Positions 33,597 to 42,464 of a stretch of 64,000 bases of DNA are shown here, one piece after another; within the stretch, counting starts at the first letter, position 1; each line of letters opens with the position of its first letter. The position numbers and the translations under genes are program-made. A model generated the notes under the pieces. The model was given only the letters and a program-made list of their open reading frames with translations. It did not search any database and was not told the DNA's origin. Source of the stretch: Achromobacter spanius (GTDB lineage Bacteria; Pseudomonadota; Gammaproteobacteria; Burkholderiales; Burkholderiaceae_B); contig NZ_CP034689.1 of assembly GCF_003994415.1 (NCBI RefSeq), positions 1,178,001-1,242,000 on the forward strand, in the 5' to 3' direction.

Positions 33597-35822
33597 TTAC
33601 AGGGCGTATTGGGCCAGCCGCGCGGCGCGGCGGCGTTGCAGGAAACCGATGACCGCGCCGCGCATGCGCGCCAGGAAGCGGTCGGTGCCGGTTGGGTTGT
33701 GCACGATGTCGGCGCGGTAGAAAGACGGGCACAGCACGGCGGCATGGGCCACTTCGCCGCAGTTGCCGCAGCCCACGCAACTGCTTTCCACGTGCGCCAC
33801 GGGGTCTTCCTTCAAGGGGTCGCCGCTGTCCTTGATGGACAAGGACGGACAGCCCGACAGCCGGATACAGGCGTGGTCGCCGGTGCAAACATCGGGGTCC
33901 ACGCCAAAGCGTTCCTTGACCATGCGGCGGCCTTCCTTGACGGCCTTGTTGAACAGCGGCTTCACGCGGCGCTGTTTGTTCAGCATGCATTCCGACTGCG
34001 CGATGATGACCTTGGGGCCCTTGATGTCGGTGGTCAGCGCTTCTTCGATCGTGGCGCGCACCTTGGCCACGTCGTAGGTGCGGTCCAGCGTACGGACCCA
34101 CTTCACGCCCACGCCGCGCACGGCATGGTCGATGGGATTGTTGGTGGACCGGTCGGGGTTGTCGGCGCGCGACGACAGGATGTCTTGCCCGCCCGTGGCC
34201 GAGGCGTAGAAGTTGTCGACGATGACGATGACGCCGTCGTACTTGTTGAACACCGCGTTGCCGATGCCGGACGACAAACCGTTATGCCAGAAGCCGCCAT
34301 CGCCCATGATCGAGATGGGCCGCTTGGCGGCGGGCACGTTGAACGCCGCCGCGCTGGACGCGCCCAGCCCGTAGCCCATGGTGGTGGCGCCCAGGTTGAA
34401 GGGCGGCAGGATGGAAAACAGATGGCAGCCGATGTCGCAGGAAATATGGTGCTGCCCCAGCTTTTCCTGCGCCAGCGTCAGCGCGGAAAAGATCGGGCGT
34501 TCGGGGCAGCCCGTACAGAAGCCGGCGGGGCGCGGCGGCACCACCGAGGCCAGGCCCTGCACCTGCTTGTGGAAGGTGATGGGCTGTTCAGCGGGCTTGG
34601 GAGCAGGCTTCGGCCGTGAGACTTCCGTGATTTCCAGTTGCCGGGCTTCGGCTTGTGCATCCACCGCCACCGCCGCATGCGTCTGCAGCGATTCCGGGCG
34701 ATGGCGCTTCAGGAATTCGCGCAGGCCGTCTCGCATCACTTGCGTGGTGTATTCGCCCGCCATCGGCAGCACGTCCTTGCCGGACAGATGCGTGTCGATG
34801 CCCGCCTTGCGCAGCACGGCGTGCAGGTTCTGTTCAATGTAATCGGGCTGGCCCTCTTCGAGCAGCAGCACGGCGCGCTTGCCCCGGCAGAATTCGGTGA
34901 CCTCGTCTTCGATGACGGGATAGGTCACGTTCATGACGTACAGCGGAATGCGACTGTTGCCGAAGTTGTCGGCCAGGCCCAAGAGTTGCAGCGAGCGAAT
35001 CACGCCGTTGTACAGGCCGCCTTGCAGGATCAGGCCGATATCGTTCTGGTCGCCGTCGAAGTGCTCGTTAAGCTTGTGTTCTTTGATGTAGCGAATGGCG
35101 GCGGGCCAGCGGTCTTTGATTTTTTCCTGTTCGTGCAGGAAGGACGCTGGCGGCAGCACGATGCGGCTGGTGTCGCGCGCGGGGTTTTCCAGCGCCTGGG
35201 CCAGCGAGAACGCGGGCCGCTTGTTTTCCTTGGCGATGAAGCGGCCATGCACGTGGCAACCACGGATGCGCAGTTGCAGCATCACCGGCGTCTTGCTGGC
35301 TTCCGACAATTCAAAGCCGTCTTCCACGGCCTTGACCATGCTTTCCAGGTTGGGGCGCGGGTCCAGCAGCCAGATCTGCGATTTCATGGCGAACGCGTGC
35401 GAGCGTTCCTGCATGATGGACGAGCCTTCGCCGTAGTCTTCGCCCACGATCACCAGCGCGCCGCCCGTGACACCGCCTGACGCCAGGTTGGCCAGCGCGT
35501 CCGAGGCCACGTTGGTGCCCACGGTGGACTTCCACGTGACGGCGCCGCGTATCGGGTACATGACGGAGGCCGCCAGCGTGGCGGCGGCGGTGGCTTCCGA
35601 GGCGCTGGCCTCGAAGTGCACGCCAAGTTCTTGCAGGATCTCGTTGGCGTCCGCCAGCACGTCCATCAGGTGCGAGATGGGCGAACCCTGGTAGCCCGCC
35701 ACATAGCCCACGCCCGATTGCAGCAAGGCCTTCGTGACGGCAAGTATGCCTTCGCCGCGAAACTCTTCGCCGGCGCCAATTCGCAACTGCTGGACTTCTT
35801 TCTTGAAAGACCTTTCAGCCAT
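33597..35822 (-). CDS. Indolepyruvate ferredoxin oxidoreductase alpha-type subunit
   Basis: This 741-aa thiamine-diphosphate enzyme has an N-terminal pyrimidine-binding domain (GYQGSPISHLMDVLADAN), a TPP-binding domain (GDGGFWHNGLSSGIGNAV with IVDNFYASATGGQ) and a C-terminal iron-sulfur region with Cys sets CTGDHACIRLSGCP and CVGCGNCGEVAHAAVLCP. Indolepyruvate-type enzymes oxidise arylpyruvates made from aromatic amino acids. Archaeal versions are oxygen-sensitive, so its place as first gene of an operon with an oxygenase is unusual. A sigma70-like promoter lies about 90 bp upstream. The gene is divergent from a MarR gene. Confidence 0.88.
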   Translation of the reverse strand: MAERSFKKEVQQLRIGAGEEFRGEGILAVTKALLQSGVGYVAGYQGSPISHLMDVLADANEILQELGVHFEASASEATAAATLAASVMYPIRGAVTWKSTVGTNVASDALANLASGGVTGGALVIVGEDYGEGSSIMQERSHAFAMKSQIWLLDPRPNLESMVKAVEDGFELSEASKTPVMLQLRIRGCHVHGRFIAKENKRPAFSLAQALENPARDTSRIVLPPASFLHEQEKIKDRWPAAIRYIKEHKLNEHFDGDQNDIGLILQGGLYNGVIRSLQLLGLADNFGNSRIPLYVMNVTYPVIEDEVTEFCRGKRAVLLLEEGQPDYIEQNLHAVLRKAGIDTHLSGKDVLPMAGEYTTQVMRDGLREFLKRHRPESLQTHAAVAVDAQAEARQLEITEVSRPKPAPKPAEQPITFHKQVQGLASVVPPRPAGFCTGCPERPIFSALTLAQEKLGQHHISCDIGCHLFSILPPFNLGATTMGYGLGASSAAAFNVPAAKRPISIMGDGGFWHNGLSSGIGNAVFNKYDGVIVIVDNFYASATGGQDILSSRADNPDRSTNNPIDHAVRGVGVKWVRTLDRTYDVAKVRATIEEALTTDIKGPKVIIAQSECMLNKQRRVKPLFNKAVKEGRRMVKERFGVDPDVCTGDHACIRLSGCPSLSIKDSGDPLKEDPVAHVESSCVGCGNCGEVAHAAVLCPSFYRADIVHNPTGTDRFLARMRGAVIGFLQRRRAARLAQYAL

Positions 35823-35910
35823 CTCGAACTCCTGGTCGGGCCGGTTTGCCGGTCCTCAAGCCTTGCTGCCATGCAGCATCGTCGTGTCACGAAACTTCCG
35901 TCTGAAAAAT

Positions 35911-35939
35911 ACTTTAGGAGTCAACGTTTTAGCTGTCAA
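35911..35939 (-). promoter_or_regulatory. Sigma70-like promoter of the ior/oxygenase operon
   Basis: On the minus strand TTGACA (35939-35934), a 17-bp spacer and TAAAGT (35916-35911) match the sigma70 consensus well. The predicted start near 35904 leaves a leader of about 80 nt before iorA. GTCAAC occurs twice, 15 bp apart (35920-35925 and 35935-35940), across the promoter. The surrounding 35880-36010 stretch is markedly AT-rich compared with the rest of the window. Confidence 0.7.
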
Positions 35940-35947
35940 CAAAAAAG

Positions 35948-35959
35948 ATGAAATTTCAT
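35948..35959. promoter_or_regulatory. 12-bp palindrome ATGAAATTTCAT, candidate MarR operator
   Basis: A perfect 12-bp palindrome lies 8 bp upstream of the -35 box of the ior operon, in the 369-bp gap to the divergent marR gene. A second small palindrome GTATATAC lies at 35993-36000. The rest of this gap shows no reading frame I would call a gene. Binding by the adjacent MarR protein is inference. Confidence 0.45.
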
Positions 35960-36191
35960 GGAAATCAAAAAATATCACGCGAAAACAAGGATGTATATAC
36001 TGGTTGTTCTCTAGCTTCGTGCCGGGTTTTCGTCCCCGGCATGGTGCAAAAATGGGTTGCGATTCGGGGTATACCCTGTGCTGCGCAACAGCATTGCGGC
36101 ACATCATGGCGCGCGTTTGCGCCGTCGTGGTGCAATGCGCTTTCCGGCCCTGGGCCGTTCACGAAATTCCGGTGCGTGGAGGCACAGCAAC

Positions 36192-36698
36192 ATGCGGTTG
36201 GACAAGCAGCGGGACACCCTTTTGACTGGTCGCGGTACGTCGGGGCCGCGTTTCGTCGACGGCTATCTGGCCTATCTGCTGGCGCAGGCCAGCCAGCGCA
36301 TCTCGGCCGAATTCCATTTGCAGGTGAAGGCAGCCGGCTTGTCGGTAACGGAATGGCGGGTGCTGGCCAGCCTGGAGGGCAGCCCCGGCGAAACCATTGG
36401 CACGCTGGCGGTGCTGGCCATCACCAAGCAGCCCACCTTAAGCAAGGTGGTGCAGCGCATGGAAGCCGAAGGGCTGGTGGCGCGCACGGGCGTGCGGGCC
36501 GACCGCCGGCAAACGCGGGTATGCATCACCACCAAGGGCACCCACCTGATCGCGGGCTTGTGCGAGCAGGCCTTGCAGCATCAAAAAGCGGTGCTGGCTC
36601 CCTTTGGCGAAGAGAAGGCAGCACTGCTGATCAACATGCTGGAAGTGCTGATGACCGAGCATGTGCCGCTGGAGTTGCCGATTGACGACGAGGAATGA
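36192..36698 (+). CDS. MarR-family transcriptional regulator
   Basis: This 168-aa winged-helix regulator has the MarR core: LSVTEWRVLASLEGSPGET, LAVLAITKQPTLSKVVQRME as recognition helix, and the wing ARTGVRADRRQTRVCITTKG. The ATG at 36192 has GGAGG upstream; the open frame continues upstream but with atypical residues. It is divergent from the 12-kb catabolic block, so it is the likely repressor, released by a pathway substrate or CoA thioester as in other aromatic-catabolic MarR proteins. Confidence 0.88.
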   Translation: MRLDKQRDTLLTGRGTSGPRFVDGYLAYLLAQASQRISAEFHLQVKAAGLSVTEWRVLASLEGSPGETIGTLAVLAITKQPTLSKVVQRMEAEGLVARTGVRADRRQTRVCITTKGTHLIAGLCEQALQHQKAVLAPFGEEKAALLINMLEVLMTEHVPLELPIDDEE

Positions 36699-36830
36699 CC
36701 GGGCAGCATCCAAGTCCGTTGCGTCCGCGCACTTGAACATTGTTCGGCTCAATTATTTTGTTGGATGCTTATGCGTCCCTTAATGGGTTTCTCTCTGTGA
36801 AAAGGGGTCACGGTACGCATAAACCCTGAA

Positions 36831-36844
36831 TTGACGCGGGTCAA
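36831..36844. promoter_or_regulatory. Inverted repeat TTGACGCGGGTCAA upstream of the importer operon
   Basis: TTGAC and GTCAA arms flank GCGG. The left arm could be a -35 box (TTGACG), with CACACT 17 bp downstream as a poor -10. A second palindrome, GAACATTGTTC, lies at 36735-36745. Both are in the 200-bp gap before the binding-protein gene, so regulated transcription is likely. Confidence 0.35.
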
Positions 36845-36898
36845 CCGGCTAGGCACACTCGCGCCGGTATTCAGACTAATGTCAGGAGTTAACCCACT

Positions 36899-38470
36899 AT
36901 GCGCCGCACCTTGATTGCTATCGCGATCGCCGCCGCCGTGGCCGTGCCCTCGATCGGGCAGGCCAAGACATTCCGTTGGGCCGCCCAGGGCGACATTCTT
37001 ACGTTCGACCCGCACTCGCAAAACGAGGGCATGACGATCGCCGCCAACAGCTACATCTACGAACCGCTGGTGGACTACGACAAGACGTTCAAACTGGCGC
37101 CACGCCTGGCCACGGAATGGGAACAGGTGTCGCCGACCCTGTACCGCTTCAAGCTGCGCCCAGGCGTGAAGTTCCATGACGGCGCGGCCTTCACGGCCGA
37201 CGACGCGGTGTTCTCGATTCACCGCGCCATGGCGCCCACGTCGAACTACAAGGCCTACACCACCGGCATCAAGGAAGCGCGCAAGGTTGACGACCTGACG
37301 ATCGAAATCGAAACGTCGGCGCCCAACCCGGTGCTGCTGCGCCAGTTGACCAACGTGTTCATCATGAACAAGGCCTGGGCCGAAAAGAACAACATCGCCA
37401 AGCCGCAGGACTACGTCAACAAGGAAGAAACCTTTGGCGCCCGCAACACCAACGGCACGGGTCCCTACAAGCTGAAGACGCGCGAAGTGGACGTGCGTAC
37501 CGTCTTTGAAGAAAACAAGGACTGGTGGAACAAGGCCGGCAAGGTCGGCAACGTGACCGAAGTGGTGTTCACGCCGATCAAGCAGAACGCCACCCGCACC
37601 GCCGCGCTGCTGTCGGGCGAAATCGACTTCGTGCTGGACCCCGCCGCCCAAGACCTGCAACGCCTGCGCCAGGCGCAGAAGGTGGTGGAAGGCAACGAAT
37701 ACCGCACCATTTACCTGGGCCTGGACCAGAAGCGTCCGGAATTGCAGTATTCGAACATCAAGGGCAAGAACCCGTTCCAGGACATCCGCGTGCGTGAAGC
37801 GCTGTACCGCGCCATCGACGTGGATGCCATCAAGCGCGCCGTGATGCGTGGGCTGTCCGCGCCCACCGGCACGATGATCGCGCCGCAGGTGCATGGCTGG
37901 TCGGAATCGGTGCACAAGCGCGTGCCCTACGATCCCGAAAAATCCCGCGCGTTGCTGAAGGAAGCCGGCTACGACGGCACCCTGAACTTCACGCTGGACT
38001 GCCCCAACAACCGCTACATCAACGACGAAGCCATCTGCCAGGCCGTGGTCGGCATGTGGGCCAAGGTGGGCGTGAAGGCCACGATGAACGCCATGCCGCG
38101 TTCCACGTACTTCCCCAAGGTGCAGTCGTTTGACACCAGCGCCTACCTGTTCGGCTGGGGCGTGCCCACGTTCGACGCCATGTACACGCTGCAGAACCTG
38201 ATCCGCACCAAGGGTGAAGGCGCCGACGGCATGTACAACCTGGGCGGCTACAGCAACAAGGAACTTGACGTGATCATTGATCGCATCAAGACCGAGACTG
38301 ACCCCGCCAAGCGCGACGCCGACATCACCACCGTGCTGCAAGGGCACGCCAAGGACTTCGGCCACATCCCGCTGCATGACCAGGTCATCCCCTGGGCGAT
38401 GCGCAAGAACGTCACGGTCATCCACCGTGCCGACAATCGCCTTGTTGCCGATTGGGTCACGGTTGACTGA
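36899..38470 (+). CDS. Periplasmic binding protein of a dipeptide/opine-type ABC importer
   Basis: This 523-aa SBP_bac_5 family protein starts with a signal peptide (MRRTLIAIAIAAAVAVPS, cleavage after GQA) and continues with the DppA/OppA cluster C fold: ILTFDPHSQNEGMTIAANS, LRPGVKFHDGAAFTADDAVFS, NGTGPYKL, and NPFQDIRVREALYRAID. A CAGGAGT ribosome-binding site precedes the ATG. It is the first gene of a five-gene importer operon. Peptides are the default substrate, but this family also carries opines, nickel and glutathione. Confidence 0.9.
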   Translation: MRRTLIAIAIAAAVAVPSIGQAKTFRWAAQGDILTFDPHSQNEGMTIAANSYIYEPLVDYDKTFKLAPRLATEWEQVSPTLYRFKLRPGVKFHDGAAFTADDAVFSIHRAMAPTSNYKAYTTGIKEARKVDDLTIEIETSAPNPVLLRQLTNVFIMNKAWAEKNNIAKPQDYVNKEETFGARNTNGTGPYKLKTREVDVRTVFEENKDWWNKAGKVGNVTEVVFTPIKQNATRTAALLSGEIDFVLDPAAQDLQRLRQAQKVVEGNEYRTIYLGLDQKRPELQYSNIKGKNPFQDIRVREALYRAIDVDAIKRAVMRGLSAPTGTMIAPQVHGWSESVHKRVPYDPEKSRALLKEAGYDGTLNFTLDCPNNRYINDEAICQAVVGMWAKVGVKATMNAMPRSTYFPKVQSFDTSAYLFGWGVPTFDAMYTLQNLIRTKGEGADGMYNLGGYSNKELDVIIDRIKTETDPAKRDADITTVLQGHAKDFGHIPLHDQVIPWAMRKNVTVIHRADNRLVADWVTVD

Positions 38471-38484
38471 TCCCGGCTAACCAG

Positions 38485-38517
38485 ACGGCGCGGAGCCTAC
38501 CCGGCTCCCGCCGTTTT
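38485..38517 (+). terminator. Intra-operon hairpin after the binding-protein gene
   Basis: ACGGCGCGGAGCC and GGCTCCCGCCGT form a strong stem (one unpaired C) followed by TTTT. It lies in the 64-bp gap between the binding-protein and first permease genes. It probably stops part of the transcription or protects the upstream mRNA, giving more binding protein than permease, as is common in importer operons. Confidence 0.65.
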
Positions 38518-38534
38518 GTCTTGGTTGTTCCCCT

Positions 38535-39524
38535 ATGTTTGCTTTCATACTGCGCCGCCTGTTGCAGGCCGTAGCGGTGATGCTCACCGTCGCGCTACTG
38601 GCCTTTGTGCTTTTTCAATACGTCGGCGACCCTGTCACCATCATGCTGGGGCAGGACGCCACCGATGCCGAGCGTATCGAGTTGCGTGAGCGCCTGGGGC
38701 TGAACGAGCCCGCCATTGTTCAATTCGGCCATTTCGTGGCCAACGCCGTGCAAGGGAATTTCGGCATCTCCCTGCGTCAGAGCGAACCCGTTTCCACCCT
38801 GTTGAAATCGCGCTTGCCGGCCACGCTGGAGCTGTCCATGGTGGCGGCCTTGCTGGCTTTGGTAGTGGGCGTGCCGCTGGGCGTTTACACCGCGCTCAAG
38901 CGCAACAGCCTGGTATCCCAGATGCTGCTGGCAGGTTCGCTCTTGGGCGTATCGCTGCCCACCTTCCTGATCGGCATCCTGCTGATCCTGGTGTTCTCCG
39001 TGCAATTGGGCTGGCTGCCCAGCTACGGGCGGGGCGACACCGTCAGCCTGGGCTGGTGGACGTCGGGCCTGTTCACGGCCACCGGCTGGAAGCACCTGAT
39101 CCTGCCGTCCATTACCTTGTCGCTCTTCCAGATGACGCTGGTGCTGCGCCTGGTGCGTTCGGAAATGCTGGAAGTGCTGCGCTCGGACTACATCAAGTTC
39201 GCCCGCGCGCGCGGCCTGAAGCGCCGCGCCATCCATTTCGGCCATGCGCTCAAGAACACCATGGTGCCCGTCATTACGATTACCGGCTTGCAGTTGGGCG
39301 GCATCATCGCCTTTGCCATCGTCACGGAAACCGTGTTTCAGTGGCCGGGCATGGGCTTGCTGTTCATCCAGGCGGTGCAATTCGCCGACGTGCCGGTCAT
39401 GGCCGCGTACCTGTGCCTGATCGCGCTGGTCTTCGTGGTGATCAACCTGGTGGTCGATCTTCTGTATTTCGTTGTAGACCCGCGCCTGCGTTCGGGAATG
39501 ACTCGCGCCGGGGGGGCTCACTGA
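38535..39524 (+). CDS. Dipeptide/opine-type ABC importer permease, DppB-like
   Basis: This 329-aa inner-membrane permease has six predicted membrane segments and the DppB hallmarks: RRLLQAVAVMLTVALLAFVLF at the N terminus, GNFGISLRQSEPVSTLL, and the EAA-like loop SDYIKFARARGLKRRAIHFGHALKNT that docks on the ATPases. It overlaps the next permease gene by one base (TGATG). Confidence 0.92.
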   Translation: MFAFILRRLLQAVAVMLTVALLAFVLFQYVGDPVTIMLGQDATDAERIELRERLGLNEPAIVQFGHFVANAVQGNFGISLRQSEPVSTLLKSRLPATLELSMVAALLALVVGVPLGVYTALKRNSLVSQMLLAGSLLGVSLPTFLIGILLILVFSVQLGWLPSYGRGDTVSLGWWTSGLFTATGWKHLILPSITLSLFQMTLVLRLVRSEMLEVLRSDYIKFARARGLKRRAIHFGHALKNTMVPVITITGLQLGGIIAFAIVTETVFQWPGMGLLFIQAVQFADVPVMAAYLCLIALVFVVINLVVDLLYFVVDPRLRSGMTRAGGAH

Positions 39525-40438
39525 TGCGCGCCGTACTCAAACGCTGGTGGGACAGCGACATCGCCTGGGCCTGGCGCCGGGCGCCCGTGGCCATTCTGGC
39601 GACGCTGCTGTTGGCCGTGTTGCTGATCGGTTCGTTCGGCGCCGGCTGGGTCGCGCCGCACAACCCCTTCGACCTGACCACGGTGGAACTGCTGGACGCA
39701 TTGTTGCCGCCCGCCTGGGAGGACAACGGCCAGGCCAACTACCTGCTGGGCACCGACAGCCAGGGCCGCGATCTGTTCTCGGCCATTCTGTACGGCACCC
39801 GCGTATCGCTCTTGATCGGGTTGGCGTCGGTGCTGCTGTCGATGCTGATCGGCATTGTGCTGGGGCTGATCTCGGGCTACGCGGGCGGGCGCATCGACGC
39901 CTTCATCATGCGTGTGGCGGACGTGCAGTTGTCGTTCCCCGCCATTCTGATTGCGCTCTTGATCGATGGCGTGGCGCGGGCCGCCGTGCCGCGCGAGATG
40001 CATGAGCTGATCGCGTTCCCCGTGCTGATCGGCGCCATCGCGCTGGCCGGCTGGCCGCAGTATGCGCGCACGGTGCGCGGCTCCACGCTGGTGGAGAAGA
40101 ACCGCGAATACGTGCAGGCGGCGCGCGTGATCGGCGTGGCTTCGCCCGTGATCATGTTCCGCCACGTGCTGCCCAATGTGCTGGGGCCGGTGCTGGTGCT
40201 GGCCACGGTGCACCTGGCCACCGCCATCATCACCGAGGCAACGCTGTCGTTCCTGGGGGTTGGGGTGCCGCCGACCGCGCCGTCGCTGGGCACGCTGATC
40301 CGCATTGGCAACGACTTCCTGTTTTCCGGCGAATGGTGGATCACCATTTTCCCGGGCGCGGCGCTGGTGCTGCTGGTGCTGTCGGTCAACCTTCTGGGTG
40401 ACTGGCTGCGCGATGCGCTCAACCCGCGGCTGAATTGA
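39524..40438 (+). CDS. Dipeptide/opine-type ABC importer permease, DppC-like
   Basis: This 304-aa second permease has the DppC features: LGTDSQGRDLFSAILYGTRVSL, GLISGYAGGRIDAFIMRVAD and the EAA-like loop EYVQAARVIGVASPVIMFRH. It pairs with the DppB-like protein to form the channel. Its start overlaps the preceding stop by one base, and 7 bp separate it from the first ATPase gene. Confidence 0.92.
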   Translation: MRAVLKRWWDSDIAWAWRRAPVAILATLLLAVLLIGSFGAGWVAPHNPFDLTTVELLDALLPPAWEDNGQANYLLGTDSQGRDLFSAILYGTRVSLLIGLASVLLSMLIGIVLGLISGYAGGRIDAFIMRVADVQLSFPAILIALLIDGVARAAVPREMHELIAFPVLIGAIALAGWPQYARTVRGSTLVEKNREYVQAARVIGVASPVIMFRHVLPNVLGPVLVLATVHLATAIITEATLSFLGVGVPPTAPSLGTLIRIGNDFLFSGEWWITIFPGAALVLLVLSVNLLGDWLRDALNPRLN

Positions 40439-40445
40439 GGTAAGC

Positions 40446-41426
40446 ATGAGCGCACTACTGGAAGTCCGCAATCTGCGCGTGGAATTTCCCACGCGCCGCG
40501 GCACGCTACGCGCCCTGGACGACGTGTCTTTTTCCATCCAGGCCGGCGAAGTGCTGGGCGTGGTGGGGGAATCGGGCGCGGGCAAATCGCTGACCGGCGC
40601 GTCCATCATCGGCCTCCTGGAACCCCCGGGGCGCATCGCCGCGGGTGAAATCCTGCTGGCGGGCCGCCGCATCGACAACCTTCCCGACGAGCAGATGCGC
40701 CGCGTGCGCGGCCGCGAAATCGGCGCGGTGTTCCAAGACCCGCTGACGTCCCTGAACCCGCTGTACACGGTGGGCCGGCAGTTGGCCGAAACCATCGTCA
40801 CGCACCTGGACATGACGTGGTCGCAAGCGCGCAACCGCGCGGTGGAATTGCTGGCGTCCACCGGCATTCCGGCCGCGCGCGAACGCATCGACCACTATCC
40901 GCACCAGTTCTCGGGCGGTATGCGCCAGCGGGTGGTGATCGCGCTGGCGCTGGCGGCCGAGCCCAAGCTGGTGGTGGCCGACGAACCCACGACCGCGCTG
41001 GATGTGTCCATTCAGGCGCAGATCATCGAACTGCTGAAACGCCTGTGCCGCGAGCATGGCACGGCGGTGATGCTGATCACGCACGACATGGGCGTGATCG
41101 CCGAAACCGCCGACCGCGTGGCGGTGATGTACGCGGGCCGCGTGGCCGAGATCGGGCCGGTGGCCGATGTGATCCACAAGCCGCGCCATCCGTATACGTC
41201 GGGGCTGATGGGATCGATTCCGTCCATGGACGGGCATACGGAACGGCTGGTGCAGATTGACGGCAGCATGCCGCGGCTGAACGCCATTCCGCCGGGCTGT
41301 GCGTTCAACCCGCGTTGCGGCCAGCGCTTGCCGCGCTGCGCGACCGAGCGCCCCGAATTGATGCCGGCGGGCACGTCTCGCGCGGCCTGTTGGTTGCATG
41401 ACGACAAAGCGATGGTGGCCGCATGA
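40446..41426 (+). CDS. Dipeptide/opine-type ABC importer ATPase, DppD-like
   Basis: This 326-aa ATPase has Walker A GESGAGKSLTG, signature FSGGMRQRVVIALAL, Walker B LVVADEPTTALDV and the C-terminal oligopeptide-transporter domain with CAFNPRCGQRLPRC, whose cysteines bind an iron-sulfur cluster in DppD relatives. It overlaps the next gene by 4 bp (ATGA). Confidence 0.92.
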   Translation: MSALLEVRNLRVEFPTRRGTLRALDDVSFSIQAGEVLGVVGESGAGKSLTGASIIGLLEPPGRIAAGEILLAGRRIDNLPDEQMRRVRGREIGAVFQDPLTSLNPLYTVGRQLAETIVTHLDMTWSQARNRAVELLASTGIPAARERIDHYPHQFSGGMRQRVVIALALAAEPKLVVADEPTTALDVSIQAQIIELLKRLCREHGTAVMLITHDMGVIAETADRVAVMYAGRVAEIGPVADVIHKPRHPYTSGLMGSIPSMDGHTERLVQIDGSMPRLNAIPPGCAFNPRCGQRLPRCATERPELMPAGTSRAACWLHDDKAMVAA

Positions 41427-42412
41427 GCACGCCCTTGGTGGAAGTGAAAGACGCGGCGCGCTGGTTCGATGTGTCGCCGCCCTGGTTGGAGCGCAAGCTG
41501 GCCGGCAAGCCGCGCGTGATGCTGCGCGCGGTGGATGGCGTGTCGTTCGACATCGCGCGCGGCGAAACGCTGGCGCTGGTGGGCGAATCGGGCTGTGGAA
41601 AATCCACGGTCGCGCGCATGCTGGTGGGCCTGTACGGGCTGACGCGCGGCGATATCCGTTTCGATGGCCAGCCGCTGTCGCGGATGTCTGAGAAAGGCGG
41701 GCGCAACTTGCGCAAGCGCTTGCAGATGATTTTCCAGGATCCCTACGCCAGCCTGAACCCGCGTTGGCGCGTGGGCCGCATCATTGCGGAGCCGATGCTG
41801 ACGCATACGCAGATGACGGCCGACGAGCGCGTGGCGCGCGTCAGCGAACTGCTCAAGCAGGTGGGCCTGGACCCGGCGGACCAGGGCCGCTATCCGCATC
41901 AGTTTTCAGGCGGTCAGCGCCAACGCATTTCGATTGCGCGGGCGCTGGCGGTGAACCCGGAATTCCTGGTGTGCGATGAGCCCACTTCAGCGCTGGACGT
42001 GTCGGTGCAGGCGCAGGTGCTGAACCTGATGAAAGACCTGCAGCGTGAGCTGGGGCTGACCTATCTGTTCATTTCGCACAACCTGGCGGTGGTGCATCAC
42101 GTGGCCGACCGGGTGGGCGTGATGTACCTGGGCCGCATGGTGGAAGTGGCCCCGCGCGACGAGCTGTTCGCGCGACCCCGGCATCCGTATACGCGCATGC
42201 TGCTGGAGGCCATTCCGGACATCAATGGGGCGGGAAAATCGCGCACGGCGGTGGCGGGCGAAGTGCCGAACCCGTTGAATCCGCCCTCGGGGTGTACGTT
42301 TCATCCGCGCTGCCCGCATGCGAACGAGCGGTGTCGGGCCGAAGCGCCGGTGGCGATGCTGGCGGGGGTGTCAATCGTGGCGTGCCACGCGGTGGAGGAA
42401 GGCCGGGTGTGA
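41423..42412 (+). CDS. Dipeptide/opine-type ABC importer ATPase, DppF-like
   Basis: This 329-aa second ATPase has Walker A GESGCGKSTVARML, signature FSGGQRQRISIARAL, Walker B FLVCDEPTSALDV and a C-terminal CTFHPRCPHANERC segment. DppD and DppF form the heterodimeric motor of the importer. It is the last gene of the operon and converges on the acidic-protein gene 52 bp away. Confidence 0.92.
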   Translation: MSTPLVEVKDAARWFDVSPPWLERKLAGKPRVMLRAVDGVSFDIARGETLALVGESGCGKSTVARMLVGLYGLTRGDIRFDGQPLSRMSEKGGRNLRKRLQMIFQDPYASLNPRWRVGRIIAEPMLTHTQMTADERVARVSELLKQVGLDPADQGRYPHQFSGGQRQRISIARALAVNPEFLVCDEPTSALDVSVQAQVLNLMKDLQRELGLTYLFISHNLAVVHHVADRVGVMYLGRMVEVAPRDELFARPRHPYTRMLLEAIPDINGAGKSRTAVAGEVPNPLNPPSGCTFHPRCPHANERCRAEAPVAMLAGVSIVACHAVEEGRV

Positions 42413-42464
42413 TTGCGGGGGCGGGTCGGAATGGCGCACAAGCCGTCACCGGTCCCGCCTTGTT

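Noticed and set aside
42413..42464. Terminator between the DppF-like and acidic-protein genes
   Set aside because: GGCGGG and CCCGCC arms are far apart with many mismatches, and no T tract follows closely on the plus strand.
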